Positions 1 to 7,093 of a stretch of 8,970 nucleotides of DNA are shown here, piece after piece. Positions within the stretch are counted from its first letter, which is position 1, and each line of letters opens with the position of its first letter. A program made the translations under genes and the position numbers. This DNA comes from Actinomycetota bacterium. Its GTDB lineage: Bacteria; Actinomycetota; Acidimicrobiia; Acidimicrobiales; Acidimicrobiaceae. The DNA is taken from NCBI GenBank assembly GCA_027318945.1, contig DAHVOF010000198.1:1-8970 (forward strand), read 5' to 3'. Under the pieces are notes generated by a model. That model searched no databases, was not told the DNA's origin, and was given only the letters and a program-made list of their open reading frames with translations.

Positions 1-105
1 GACGTGGGAGGCATCAACACCGATGCCGACTCGCAGAGTCCGGTCCACACGGCAAGGACCGGGGAGACTCAGCGGCTAGAGAGCGAAAAGAAAAGGAGTA
101 CCTAG
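1..105 (+). CDS. 3' end of an unidentified ORF, possibly a TnpB-like protein (partial)
   Basis: Frame 1 is open from the window edge to a TAG at 103-105 and would encode the last 34 residues of a protein. The tail starts DVGGINTDADSQ and ends LESEKKRST. It is polar, low in hydrophobic residues and probably disordered. Such tails are common at the C-terminus of TnpB proteins of IS200/IS605 and IS607 elements, which is the reason for the suggestion. No catalytic residue is in view, so the family cannot be confirmed. The stop lies inside a hairpin (99-118), and another strong hairpin lies within the coding part, an arrangement expected where the 3' end of tnpB doubles as an omega RNA scaffold. 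Frame 3 is also open across this stretch and runs to a TGA at 144-146, so the frame choice is itself uncertain. The segment could equally be the end of an unrelated gene. Confidence 0.3.
   Translation, partial: DVGGINTDADSQSPVHTARTGETQRLESEKKRST
36..70 (+). repeat. Hairpin within the 5' partial ORF
   Basis: CCGGTCC (40-46) and GGACCGG (56-62) form perfect 7-bp arms around a 9-nt loop. The stem can be lengthened by pairing GAGTC (36-40) with GACTC (66-70), which leaves a small bulge at 62-65. A second GACTC copy at 28-32 could compete for the same GAGTC. Such a stable structure inside the end of a coding sequence suggests an RNA function, but only the pairing is directly seen. Confidence 0.5.
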
Positions 106-122
106 GAATGCCTAGGTATTCT
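95..122 (+). repeat. Terminal hairpin, possible element right end
   Basis: TACCTAGG (99-106) and CCTAGGTA (111-118) are perfect 8-bp inverted repeats separated by AATG. The pairing continues outward with G-T, A-T, G-C and G-T pairs to give 12 bp (95-106 with 111-122). The preceding ORF's TAG lies inside the left arm, and helicase-like sequence begins within a few bases of the right arm. IS200/IS605 elements carry a subterminal hairpin close to their right cleavage site, so this may be such an end. The exact boundary probably lies between 119 and 128 and cannot be fixed without an empty-site sequence. Confidence 0.4.
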
Positions 123-124
123 GG

Positions 125-1435
125 AGCGGCAAAACTTTCCAGGTGATCACGTTGCTTGCCAAGCTCAAAGAGGAGGGGGAGCTTGCCTCAGCCAAGGCGC
201 TCGTGGTGGTGCCGACCACGCTTCTGAGCAACTGGTCGAAAGAGATTAGCAGGTTCGCGCCATCTCTTAGCTCTCAGGTCTTTCACGGTTCCCAGAGAGA
301 GATGGGACAAGAACTGGCCGACATAGTGCTGACAAGCTACGGGGTTGTACGCAGCGATTCTTCAAAGCTGAAGAAGCTTCCCTGGCGAGTTGTGGTCACC
401 GACGAAGCGCAAAATATCAAGAATCCCACCACCGCCCAAACCAAGGCGGTAAAGTCAATTCCCGCTCGCACCTTCATCGCGATGAGTGGGACTCCTGTGG
501 AGAACCGCCTTTCCGAGTACTGGAGCATCATGGACTATGCAAACAGGGGATTGCTCGGAAGCTTGCCAAGCTTTGTCAAGGAGTACGCGATACCTATCCA
601 GAAGGACCACGACCATGAGGTCGCAGCACGCTTCAAGCGGGTGGCTGCACCCTTTTTGCTTCGACGCCTCAAGTCCGACAAGAGCATAATCACGGACCTG
701 CCGGACAAGGTGGAGCAGGATTTCCTATGTGATCTTTCGAAGGATCAGGCTGCCCTTTATGAGTCCGTGGTCAGGGAGGGGCTCGCCGCGTTGGAGGGTG
801 AGTCCGATCTGTTCAGGCGCCAGGGGGCAGTTCTGCAGATGATCCTCGCGCTCAAGCAGATATGCAACCACCCTGCGCACTACCTGAAGACCGGCGACAC
901 CGACGTATCCCGGTCGGGCAAGGTTCAGTTGCTGCTGGACCTATTGGAGCCGATCTATGAAAACCACCAGAAGGTGCTGGTGTTCACCCAGTTCCGCGAG
1001 GCTGGGGAACTCCTTTCAGGTTGGATAGCCGACAGGTTTTCACGTAGGCCCCAGTTCCTCCACGGAGGTCTTACGCGCAAGCAGAGAGACGAGATGGTGT
1101 CCAATTTTCAGACGGATCCGACAGAGCGCGCGTTCGTCCTGTCGCTCAAGGCCGGAGGGACGGGATTGAATCTCACCGCTGCGACATACGTGATCCATTT
1201 TGACCTATGGTGGAACCCTGCGGTGGAGCAGCAGGCTACGGACCGGGCTTACCGCATTGGACAAGATCGGAATGTGACCGTCTACAGGCTCATCACGAAG
1301 AACACTTTTGAGGAGCGCATCAACGATATGATCCAGTCAAAACGCGAGCTGGCTGAGTTGAGTGTGGGAACAGGCGAAAACTGGATTGGCAATCTCGACA
1401 ACAAGGCGCTGCGCGAGGTATTTTCTCTGGCCTGA
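125..1435 (+). pseudogene. SNF2-family DEAD/DEAH helicase, 5'-truncated at Walker A
   Basis: This is the C-terminal part of a Snf2/HepA-type double-stranded DNA translocase. Counting residues from the GTG at 143, one sees motif Ia (VVPTTLLSNW, 22-31), the motif II box DEAQNIKN (87-94), motif III SGTP (115-118), then the second RecA-like domain with VFTQF (280-284), FLHGGLTR (305-312), LSLKAGGTGLNL (333-344) and DRAYRIGQ (367-374). DEAQNIKN is typical of bacterial SNF2 proteins, which usually have several hundred more N-terminal residues. In frame just upstream, codons 125-145 read SGKTFQV, the second half of Walker A, but a TAG at 113-115 closes the frame and no start codon or ribosome binding site precedes 143. 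A product starting at the GTG would lack the ATP-binding lysine. The gene is therefore most likely dead, cut by the element to its left. The rest of the frame is intact, so the event may be recent. Confidence 0.88.
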
Positions 1436-1559
1436 CCAGCTGGGTGGCAGGGGTGTCTTGCACCTGGGCATTGTCGGAATAAAACCAATTTGTCATCGAA
1501 ATGCTCGGCAAAGCTTTGTCCGAAGTTCTTGTTGCCCGAGAATGCTCGCTTTGCAGCCC

Positions 1560-1565
1560 TATAAT
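1560..1565 (+). promoter_or_regulatory. TATAAT -10-like box
   Basis: A perfect TATAAT lies 243 bp upstream of the yhaO start. No good -35 hexamer occurs at 16-18 bp; TTGCCC at 1532-1537 is 22 bp away. It could still drive yhaO-yhaN independently of the broken helicase gene, but by sequence alone this is weak. Confidence 0.25.
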
Positions 1566-1602
1566 CTGTGCATGTCCGCTAAGCAGGCGAGTTGCAAATA
1601 CC

Positions 1603-1620
1603 ACCCTTTCCGGGTTTTTT
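1603..1620 (+). terminator. Weak intrinsic terminator candidate
   Basis: ACCC (1603-1606) and GGGT (1612-1615) pair around the loop TTTCC, and the run of Ts extends to 1620. The stem is only 4 bp, so termination would be inefficient. It lies downstream of the helicase remnant and about 40 bp after the TATAAT box, so it could end the helicase transcript or act as an attenuator. Confidence 0.25.
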
Positions 1621-1807
1621 CTTCGCCGACAGGTGTTGTCGCCCCCGCGGAAATTCTGGCCCCTCTGTGCTCAACGGAGGGCCAACCATCTCGACGGGTC
1701 GAACGGACGGCGCTTTCCCCGGCATCGCGAAGTGCGCGGTCTTGGCACATTATGGCCCCTTTGCATGAGCGCGAGGCCATGCTTGCGGCTCTAAGAAGGG
1801 ACTTGTA

Positions 1808-3085
1808 ATGGATGAATTGCGCATTTTGCACGCCGCCGACCTTCACATTGACAGTCCCATGCATGGCTTGGCTGTCTACGAGGGAGCCCCGATAGATTCG
1901 GTTCGAAATGCGACTAGAACAGCATTTCAGGCGCTTGTCTCGGAAGCAATCGAAAGAAAGGTTCACCTGGTTCTTATCGCGGGCGATCTTTACGACGGGG
2001 AATGGAGAGACTACAATACCGGCCTCTTTGTGTCGGGTCAGCTGGGGCAGCTCCACGAAGCCGGGATTCAAGTCGTGATAACCTACGGCAACCATGACGC
2101 GGCAAGTAGCGTGACAAAGTACCTCCGCTTTCCGCCAAACACGAAGGTGCTCTCCTCTGGCCATCCCGAAACACATCTGCTTTCAGATATCGGTGTCGCG
2201 GTTCACGGGCAAAGCTACCCAAGCCGGTCGGTCACAGAAAACCTGTCTCTAGCGTATCCGGAGGCAAGAGAAGGGCTTATCAACATTGGCATGCTTCACA
2301 CATGCCTTGACGGGTCTCTGGGCCATGACCCGTACGCGCCATGCAAGCTGGACGAGCTTAAATCTAAGCGGTATGACTACTGGGCTCTCGGCCATGTTCA
2401 TAACCGGCGAGTTGTCGGTGACGATCCCCCTATTGTCTTTCCCGGCAACCTTCAAGGCCGTCATATCCGTGAGACCGGTCCAAAGGGCGCGACTTTGGTC
2501 ACCTTTTTAGACAAGGAACCTCACTTGGAGGAGCTCGTGCTCGACGCTGTTCGCTGGGAACATTGCAAGGTGGACGTATCAGGCGCGAAGACGTTCGACG
2601 AGTGTCTGGATCTCTGCCAGGCGCGCCTGTTCGAAGTCTTGGACACCGCCGGGGCTGAAGCCTTTGCAGTCCGGGTGGAACTGAGCGGCCCCACCGTTGC
2701 AGACGGCTCCCTTCGCGGTGATATCGATCGGCTTGCTAACGAGGTCAGGAACATGGCACTGTCGAGAAAGGGAACAGACGTCTGGATAGAGAAGGTGAAG
2801 ACCTCGACTTCGCCGTCCAAAGACAAGAAAGACATCGAGGAATCGGCACTTGTGGCGGAGGTTGCTAGCGTCCTTATCGATCTCAAGGAGTCTGTCTCAG
2901 AAATTTCAGAATCTGCCAACCAGATGCTTGCTCCACTTAGAGCACTGCGCTCACAGCTCCGCGTTTCTGGGATCTCTTCACGGGAGGATCCAACTGATGA
3001 TTCACAGCTGTTGCAAGCGCTCGAGGACGCGGCAGAGCTTCTAATTGCCCGCCTCGGATCGAGGAATGGTTCCAATGCGAATTGA
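1808..3085 (+). CDS. yhaO: YhaO/SbcD-like metallophosphoesterase (DNA repair exonuclease subunit)
   Basis: The 425-residue product has the calcineurin-like phosphoesterase motifs of the SbcD/Mre11 nuclease family in order: DLH with Asp11 and His13, GDLYD (59-63), GNHD (94-97), a metal-site His164 in GMLHT, and GHVH (195-198). These are followed by the FPGNLQGRHIRETG stretch (211-224), typical of the YhaO branch. The residues that bind the two metal ions all appear present, so it should be catalytically active. The C-terminal 200 residues form a helical cap or docking region, expected to contact the ATPase partner. ATG 1808 is preceded by AGAAGGG at 1794-1800, a well-spaced ribosome binding site. 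Its 3' end overlaps the next gene by 11 bp, so the two are almost certainly translated together. In the SbcCD/Mre11-Rad50 family such pairs trim DNA ends and hairpins; a specific substrate cannot be read from the sequence. Confidence 0.9.
   Translation: MDELRILHAADLHIDSPMHGLAVYEGAPIDSVRNATRTAFQALVSEAIERKVHLVLIAGDLYDGEWRDYNTGLFVSGQLGQLHEAGIQVVITYGNHDAASSVTKYLRFPPNTKVLSSGHPETHLLSDIGVAVHGQSYPSRSVTENLSLAYPEAREGLINIGMLHTCLDGSLGHDPYAPCKLDELKSKRYDYWALGHVHNRRVVGDDPPIVFPGNLQGRHIRETGPKGATLVTFLDKEPHLEELVLDAVRWEHCKVDVSGAKTFDECLDLCQARLFEVLDTAGAEAFAVRVELSGPTVADGSLRGDIDRLANEVRNMALSRKGTDVWIEKVKTSTSPSKDKKDIEESALVAEVASVLIDLKESVSEISESANQMLAPLRALRSQLRVSGISSREDPTDDSQLLQALEDAAELLIARLGSRNGSNAN
3061..3065 (+). promoter_or_regulatory. 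Ribosome binding site deciding the yhaN start
   Basis: GAGGA lies inside the 3' end of the phosphoesterase gene, 9 nt before ATG 3075. It supports the start giving an 11-bp overlap rather than the longer frame, and implies translational coupling of the two subunits. Confidence 0.6.
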
Positions 3086-6000
3086 ACGCCTGGATATTGC
3101 CGCATTTGGCAACTTCACAGATACTTCCCTTGATCTGTCTTCTCCCGGGCTCCAGATTATTTACGGGGCCAATGAAGCCGGAAAGACAACCGCCCGTTCA
3201 GCTATCTTCAACCTGCTTTACGACTTTGATTTCAGAACTCAGTTCGATTTCGTCCATCCAATGGCAAAACTCCAACTTGGAGGTCTGATCCGCACTGATG
3301 GCGGAGACGCGATAGAAGTCGTCCGATTCAAGCGCAACAACGATCCCCTGGTGGATCGCGAGTCCGGCATGCCGATTACCGATGCCAGCTGGAGACAGAT
3401 GCTCAGAGGCATGAGCAAGACTGACTATGAAACGATGATGACCCTGGGCTGGAAAGAACTATTGGAAGGCACTGAGAAACTCGTGAACCGCGGTGGTGCA
3501 CTCGGTGAGACTCTTTTCGCTACGGGACTGGGCGCGTCGGAGATTGACACTGTCTTGAAAGACCTGGAAAATCAGGCGTCCGCTCTCTATGCTCCGCGGG
3601 CATCAACCAAAGTGATCAATATAGCCCTGAAGGCTTCTGCCGACGCGCGAAGGCTTGCCGTCTCTCAATCGCTCAAACCGACTCATTTTGCGGAGGCCGT
3701 CAGGAACTACGAAAAGATCAAGCAGCTCCGCGAAAGCCTCGAGGCCGAGCTCAGAGAATGTCAGCAGGAAAAAGACCGCCTCGTCACCCTCAGGGGAGTT
3801 CTACCAAACCTTGCGTTGAGAAGACAGATGGTAAAGGAGCGCGACGAGTTTCTCTCGGCGGGACCGCTTCCCACCGGATTATGGGCAGAGCAGGTCAATG
3901 GGGCAATCGAGAAGCGCCGGCAACTTGAGGAACGGCGCGCTTCGCTCGAAACGCAACTTGAACTGAGTGGCGGGAAACTGTCGAGAATCACTGTCGACGA
4001 GAGCCTGCTCCTAGTGGCGGAGCGCATAGATGACCTGGCTGAAAAAATAGGTGCCTTTGAAGAGGGGCGCAGGGACCGAGATGGCCTGTCCCAGAAGTCA
4101 CGCGATTTGAAACGTGACGCTTTAGATCAGCTCGGTAGGGTCTCAAAGCGGCAGGCTACGGCATCCGACCTGGATCAAGCGCGAATGGTCATGGCGTTCA
4201 GGGAAGCGATCGGCTCTGCAGTCGAGGAATGGGCCGCCAGTCACTCAAAGTTTGAACAGGCGAGGACAGCTCTGAGCAGCAGTGAAAACGAGCTTGGTGA
4301 CGTACAGAACCAACTGGCCTTGCTGCCCGAGGTTGTCGATCAATCTCCGCTCGAAGACGCGGTAAATACGGCTGTGTCTCAAGGCGACCTTGACAAGGCG
4401 CTTGCCAGCGCGCGGTTGGAACTACAGACCGCCCACGGTGAGTGTGTCGAAATGGCCTGGCGGCTTAGCATCGCAGAGGATCAGGTTTCGCGTGCACTTA
4501 GGAACCCTGCTCCCGCCAACGAGGAAGTCGACCGTTTGCTGCAAGCCTTGCAGGACGCGGATGCCAACGAAAAATTGGCGCTTCAGCAGGCTGCTGATTC
4601 ACAAGCACGCCAAGAGGAACTTAAGGAGCGGCTGAGTCAATTGGATTTGGAAGGAGAGTTTCCCAACGAGGAGTCGCTTACGAGCCTTCGCAAGATGCGC
4701 GATGAGACGTGGAAGCTCATCCGATCTGCGTGGCTCCTTCGGGATGTCGTAACCGGAGACGGAACCCAGTTCTCAGATGACCATGAACTCGCTTCATATT
4801 TCGAGATGGCCGTACATGACTCTGACAACACCGTGGATCGCATGTGGCGCGAGGCAGAAAAGACCGCACTCCGAGACTCCCTTATAAAAGCTATCGAACG
4901 TGAGCGATCCAACTCCGACCTTGCAACACAAAGTGCTTCACAGATTAGGGAGGATGCTCGGAACACCTATACCCAATGGCGCGAGACGTGGCCAGATCTG
5001 CCGATACCGGCTTCTCACGAATCTCTGAGACAGTGGATGCAGAACTTGGAGCGCCTCAGAACTCTTCAGTCCAGACGCGAAAGTGCAAGCGTGGCGCACC
5101 GCACCGCATTTCGTGTGCTGCGAACTCACCGTAACAGGCTCGCGAGCTTGGCAAGCCAGTACCACGTGGAGATGATTTCTGGAAATGACATCGCGCCACT
5201 TGTTGAAAGAGCGAAAAGAATCGTTCAAGAGTTCAAGAGCATAAGAGACGAACGCGCTTCACTTACGAAACAGCTCCGGCAGATCGAACAGAAGGTGCTA
5301 GCCGCCCAGAAGGCTCTCGATGCGGCCACGAGCAAGGAACGGTCCGCTTGTGAAGCGTTCAAAAAGCTCCTCGCGCCATACGCGGATAACGTAGTCTCCC
5401 CGAGAGACGGACGCTCTCTATTGGATCAGCTTGACGCTCTTGGTCGTCTGTTGGAAAACTGCGACAGCCTGGAGGACAGGATCGTCGGGATCGATACCAG
5501 ATCGGAGAGTTTCGAAGCCGAGGTCAATCAAGTGCTCTCATTCCTTGGGAAAGATACAGCGGATTCAAGTGCCGATGCCGTTCGAAGACTCGTCGAAAGC
5601 CTAAAGGCTTCGAGGGGGCAGGATGTTGAAAGAAAGACGATAAATGACCAGAGAGAAGATGCCGAGAAAAAGTTGGCGGAGGTGCAAGGGGATTTATCGG
5701 CTGTTGCCAGCCGGCTCAACTCATTAGCCCGCGAGATGGCGGTGACTGACATTGAAGGGCTAGCCAACCTGGCGGAAGATGCAATAAAGCTCGCCGAGCT
5801 CGAAGACAACATTTCCAAAACGGAACAGCAGCTAGTCGGGCAGGGCGGCGGACAGCCCATTTCCGAACTCGACGAAATTTCGCAGGGCCTGGATGTTGCT
5901 TTGTTGAATGCAAAGATTTCAGATGTCACGGACAGGGTGGACTCCCTCGAGGAAAAGCATAGGGAGGCTATCAGGAGAGAGACGGAGTTAGAGGGAGAGC

Positions 6001-6569
6001 TCCGCGAGATGGACGGATCTGACTCTGCGGCTGCGGCGGAAGCCGTTGCCGAGAGCGAGCTTGCGAAGGCATCTGAAGCGGCAGAGGTCTATGTTCGCCT
6101 TGTTCTTGCTCGCTATATTGCCACTGAGGCGATAAGGCGCTTTAGCGATAGGCATCAGGATCCGCTGCTCTCACGGGCGAGCAACTACCTCGCACAGCTC
6201 ACAGATGGCCGGTACCCGAGGGCGGTAGTCGGGGAAGACTCCAAGAGAAGCCCTCGCTTGAGCACAATTGATTTGAACGGCGAGGAGCGCTCGATTCCCG
6301 AACTATCGGATGGAACGAGAGACCAGCTATATCTTGCGCTTCGCTTGGCGGCGATCCAGGAGACGGTTGACGGCGGCTATGTGCTTCCGATTGTCCTTGA
6401 CGATGTGCTCGTGAATTTCGACGACAACAGAACGCGAAGCGCGCTGAGGTCTCTTACCAGCCTCGCTCGTTCTACTCAAGTGTTCCTGTTCACGCATCAC
6501 GAGCACATACTTTCGCTGGCTTCAGAGGCACTTGCTGCAGGGGAGTTCTCCGTTGTTCGGCTTTTGTGA
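3075..6569 (+). CDS. yhaN: YhaN/SbcC-like SMC-type AAA ATPase
   Basis: The 1164-residue product is a Rad50/SbcC-like ATPase of the YhaN branch. Its N-terminus, MRIERLDIAAFGNF, leads into Walker A GANEAGKT (31-38). The C-terminal lobe has the ABC signature LSDGTRDQ (from 1077), Walker B VLPIVLDD (1103-1110) and the H-loop THHEH (1140-1144). About 800 residues in between are rich in Glu, Arg, Leu and Gln and should form a long antiparallel coiled coil. No CxxC zinc hook is present, unlike Rad50 and classical SbcC. ATG 3075 was chosen over an in-frame start at 3045 and an ATG at 3066 because GAGGA (3061-3065) lies 9 nt before it and homologous N-termini begin MRI/MKI. It overlaps the stop of the phosphoesterase gene. 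It probably forms a heteromeric ATP-gated nuclease with that protein. Confidence 0.9.
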   Translation: MRIERLDIAAFGNFTDTSLDLSSPGLQIIYGANEAGKTTARSAIFNLLYDFDFRTQFDFVHPMAKLQLGGLIRTDGGDAIEVVRFKRNNDPLVDRESGMPITDASWRQMLRGMSKTDYETMMTLGWKELLEGTEKLVNRGGALGETLFATGLGASEIDTVLKDLENQASALYAPRASTKVINIALKASADARRLAVSQSLKPTHFAEAVRNYEKIKQLRESLEAELRECQQEKDRLVTLRGVLPNLALRRQMVKERDEFLSAGPLPTGLWAEQVNGAIEKRRQLEERRASLETQLELSGGKLSRITVDESLLLVAERIDDLAEKIGAFEEGRRDRDGLSQKSRDLKRDALDQLGRVSKRQATASDLDQARMVMAFREAIGSAVEEWAASHSKFEQARTALSSSENELGDVQNQLALLPEVVDQSPLEDAVNTAVSQGDLDKALASARLELQTAHGECVEMAWRLSIAEDQVSRALRNPAPANEEVDRLLQALQDADANEKLALQQAADSQARQEELKERLSQLDLEGEFPNEESLTSLRKMRDETWKLIRSAWLLRDVVTGDGTQFSDDHELASYFEMAVHDSDNTVDRMWREAEKTALRDSLIKAIERERSNSDLATQSASQIREDARNTYTQWRETWPDLPIPASHESLRQWMQNLERLRTLQSRRESASVAHRTAFRVLRTHRNRLASLASQYHVEMISGNDIAPLVERAKRIVQEFKSIRDERASLTKQLRQIEQKVLAAQKALDAATSKERSACEAFKKLLAPYADNVVSPRDGRSLLDQLDALGRLLENCDSLEDRIVGIDTRSESFEAEVNQVLSFLGKDTADSSADAVRRLVESLKASRGQDVERKTINDQREDAEKKLAEVQGDLSAVASRLNSLAREMAVTDIEGLANLAEDAIKLAELEDNISKTEQQLVGQGGGQPISELDEISQGLDVALLNAKISDVTDRVDSLEEKHREAIRRETELEGELREMDGSDSAAAAEAVAESELAKASEAAEVYVRLVLARYIATEAIRRFSDRHQDPLLSRASNYLAQLTDGRYPRAVVGEDSKRSPRLSTIDLNGEERSIPELSDGTRDQLYLALRLAAIQETVDGGYVLPIVLDDVLVNFDDNRTRSALRSLTSLARSTQVFLFTHHEHILSLASEALAAGEFSVVRLL

Positions 6570-6858
6570 TGTGACCGATTTGCCCAAGGGTGCGAGAAGC
6601 AGCTCCATAACCTCGATCCCAAGGTTGCCGATCGAATCGTAAAGGCTGCCGAAAGTCTGGGCTAGCACAGCTATTTCGGATTCACCGTTTCCCAGTTGTT
6701 CTGGTGCATAAACCTCTATGGTCGTGCCAACCCGATGAGAGGCGATAGGATCGCCAGGGGAAAAGGGGCTCAACATGGAGGTACTCAGTCGTGAATGCCT
6801 TCCCGATTTGCGTACCGGGTCCAGCGATGAGCAGGAGCGCGCCCGCAGTGATCGGGTC
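6522..6858 (-). pseudogene. Possible frameshifted remnant of an unidentified gene
   Basis: On the minus strand, 6858 down to about 6757 reads DPITAGALLLIAGPGTQIG and continues KAFTTEYLHVEPLF. The reading then appears to jump frame at GGGGAAAAGGGG (6757-6768, plus strand), and the next frame continues SPGDPIASHRVGTTIEVY down past ESEIAVLAQTFGSLYDSIG to ELLLAPLGKSV near 6571. Both halves have the hydrophobic pattern of a folded protein, whereas the opposite strand here is stop-rich up to 6735. The open frame formally ends at 6522 inside yhaN, but protein-like sequence fades near 6570. No family was recognised. The upstream part is missing: a stop closes the frame just before the first half. An antisense 59-codon frame (6775-6954, plus) is an alternative. 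If real, this gene converged on yhaN. Confidence 0.25.
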
Positions 6859-6956
6859 GCAGTTTCGTCACGCGAGGTCGCGATTCAAGTCTGGCGGCCC
6901 ACAATCGACGGGACGGGATCGACTCTGATAAATGGTCCCCGATATCGAAGGTGAAT

Positions 6957-6974
6957 TGCTTGTAGTTACAAGCA
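6957..6974. promoter_or_regulatory. 18-bp perfect palindrome, operator-like
   Basis: TGCTTGTA and TACAAGCA are perfect 8-bp inverted repeats around GT. The core TTGTAGTTACAA differs by one base from the TTGTAATTACAA type of operator described for RelB-family antitoxins. It stands about 130 bp upstream of the mazF remnant, so it may be a leftover toxin-antitoxin operator. With a 2-nt centre it is better suited to binding a dimeric protein than to an RNA hairpin. Confidence 0.4.
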
Positions 6975-6992
6975 GACAAGTGATGAAGGGAT

Positions 6993-7016
6993 CCTAAAGG
7001 GCAAACCCCTAAAGGG
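6993..7016 (+). repeat. Direct repeat CCTAAAGGG x2
   Basis: CCTAAAGGG occurs at 6993-7001 and 7008-7016, with a 15-bp period and 6 bases between the copies. It may be the edge of a decayed element, a binding site or chance. Confidence 0.45.
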
Positions 7017-7093
7017 TGGGTGAAAATCAATAATCAATTTGCTCAGGGGTTTCGCCATCAACCAACAGGTCTTACATAGGAGGTCAAATCACC

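Larger units (their letters stand above)
1436..1807. other. 372-bp intergenic gap with possible regulatory signals
   Basis: No convincing gene is seen between the helicase remnant and yhaO. Open frames in the gap are rich in Arg, Cys and Pro and look like chance. Notable items are a TATAAT at 1560-1565, a short GC hairpin followed by six Ts (1603-1620), and a bulged hairpin with GGCC/GGCC arms at 1657-1684. A small ORF, ATG 1752 to TAA 1806-1808, encodes 18 residues (MAPLHEREAMLAALRRDL) and its stop overlaps the yhaO start as TAATG, an arrangement compatible with translational coupling. It has no obvious ribosome binding site. Confidence 0.5.
6859..7093. other. Non-coding or decayed stretch with repeats
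   Basis: No convincing gene is seen. The stretch contains the palindrome at 6957-6974, the direct repeats at 6993-7016, and an inverted pair AACCCCT (7004-7010) and AGGGGTT (7045-7051) separated by 34 bases. AGGAGGT at 7078-7084 looks like a ribosome binding site and lies 9 nt before a TTG at 7094 that opens into the mazF remnant. Short open frames on both strands lack recognisable motifs. Confidence 0.4.

Noticed and set aside
1..48. Minus-strand frame from a GTG at 48 reading MDRTLRVGIGVDASHV, resembling an IspF N-terminus
   Set aside because: The key metal-binding DVH pattern is absent, there is no ribosome binding site, and only 16 codons are visible. The same bases form a strong hairpin that explains them better.
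1..124. Group II intron 3' end upstream of the helicase
   Set aside because: No domain V pattern and no bulged-A domain VI could be found. The hairpins do not fit intron architecture.
1501..1794. 97-codon plus-strand frame in the gap before yhaO
   Set aside because: Its translation is rich in Cys, Arg and Pro without a motif. It has no ribosome binding site and runs over hairpins and the T-run.
1559..2176. 205-codon minus-strand frame
   Set aside because: It is antisense to the well-supported phosphoesterase gene and has no recognisable domain.
2521..3105. 194-codon minus-strand frame rich in Ser
   Set aside because: It is the antisense shadow of the phosphoesterase C-terminus. The Ser-rich composition reflects the opposite strand's codons.
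6775..6954. 59-codon plus-strand frame starting MEVLSRECLPD
   Set aside because: It has no motif and no clear ribosome binding site, and it lies opposite a minus-strand frame that looks more protein-like. It is kept only as an alternative reading.
6785..7030. 81-codon minus-strand frame
   Set aside because: Its translation has no domain-like pattern and it covers the palindrome and the repeats.
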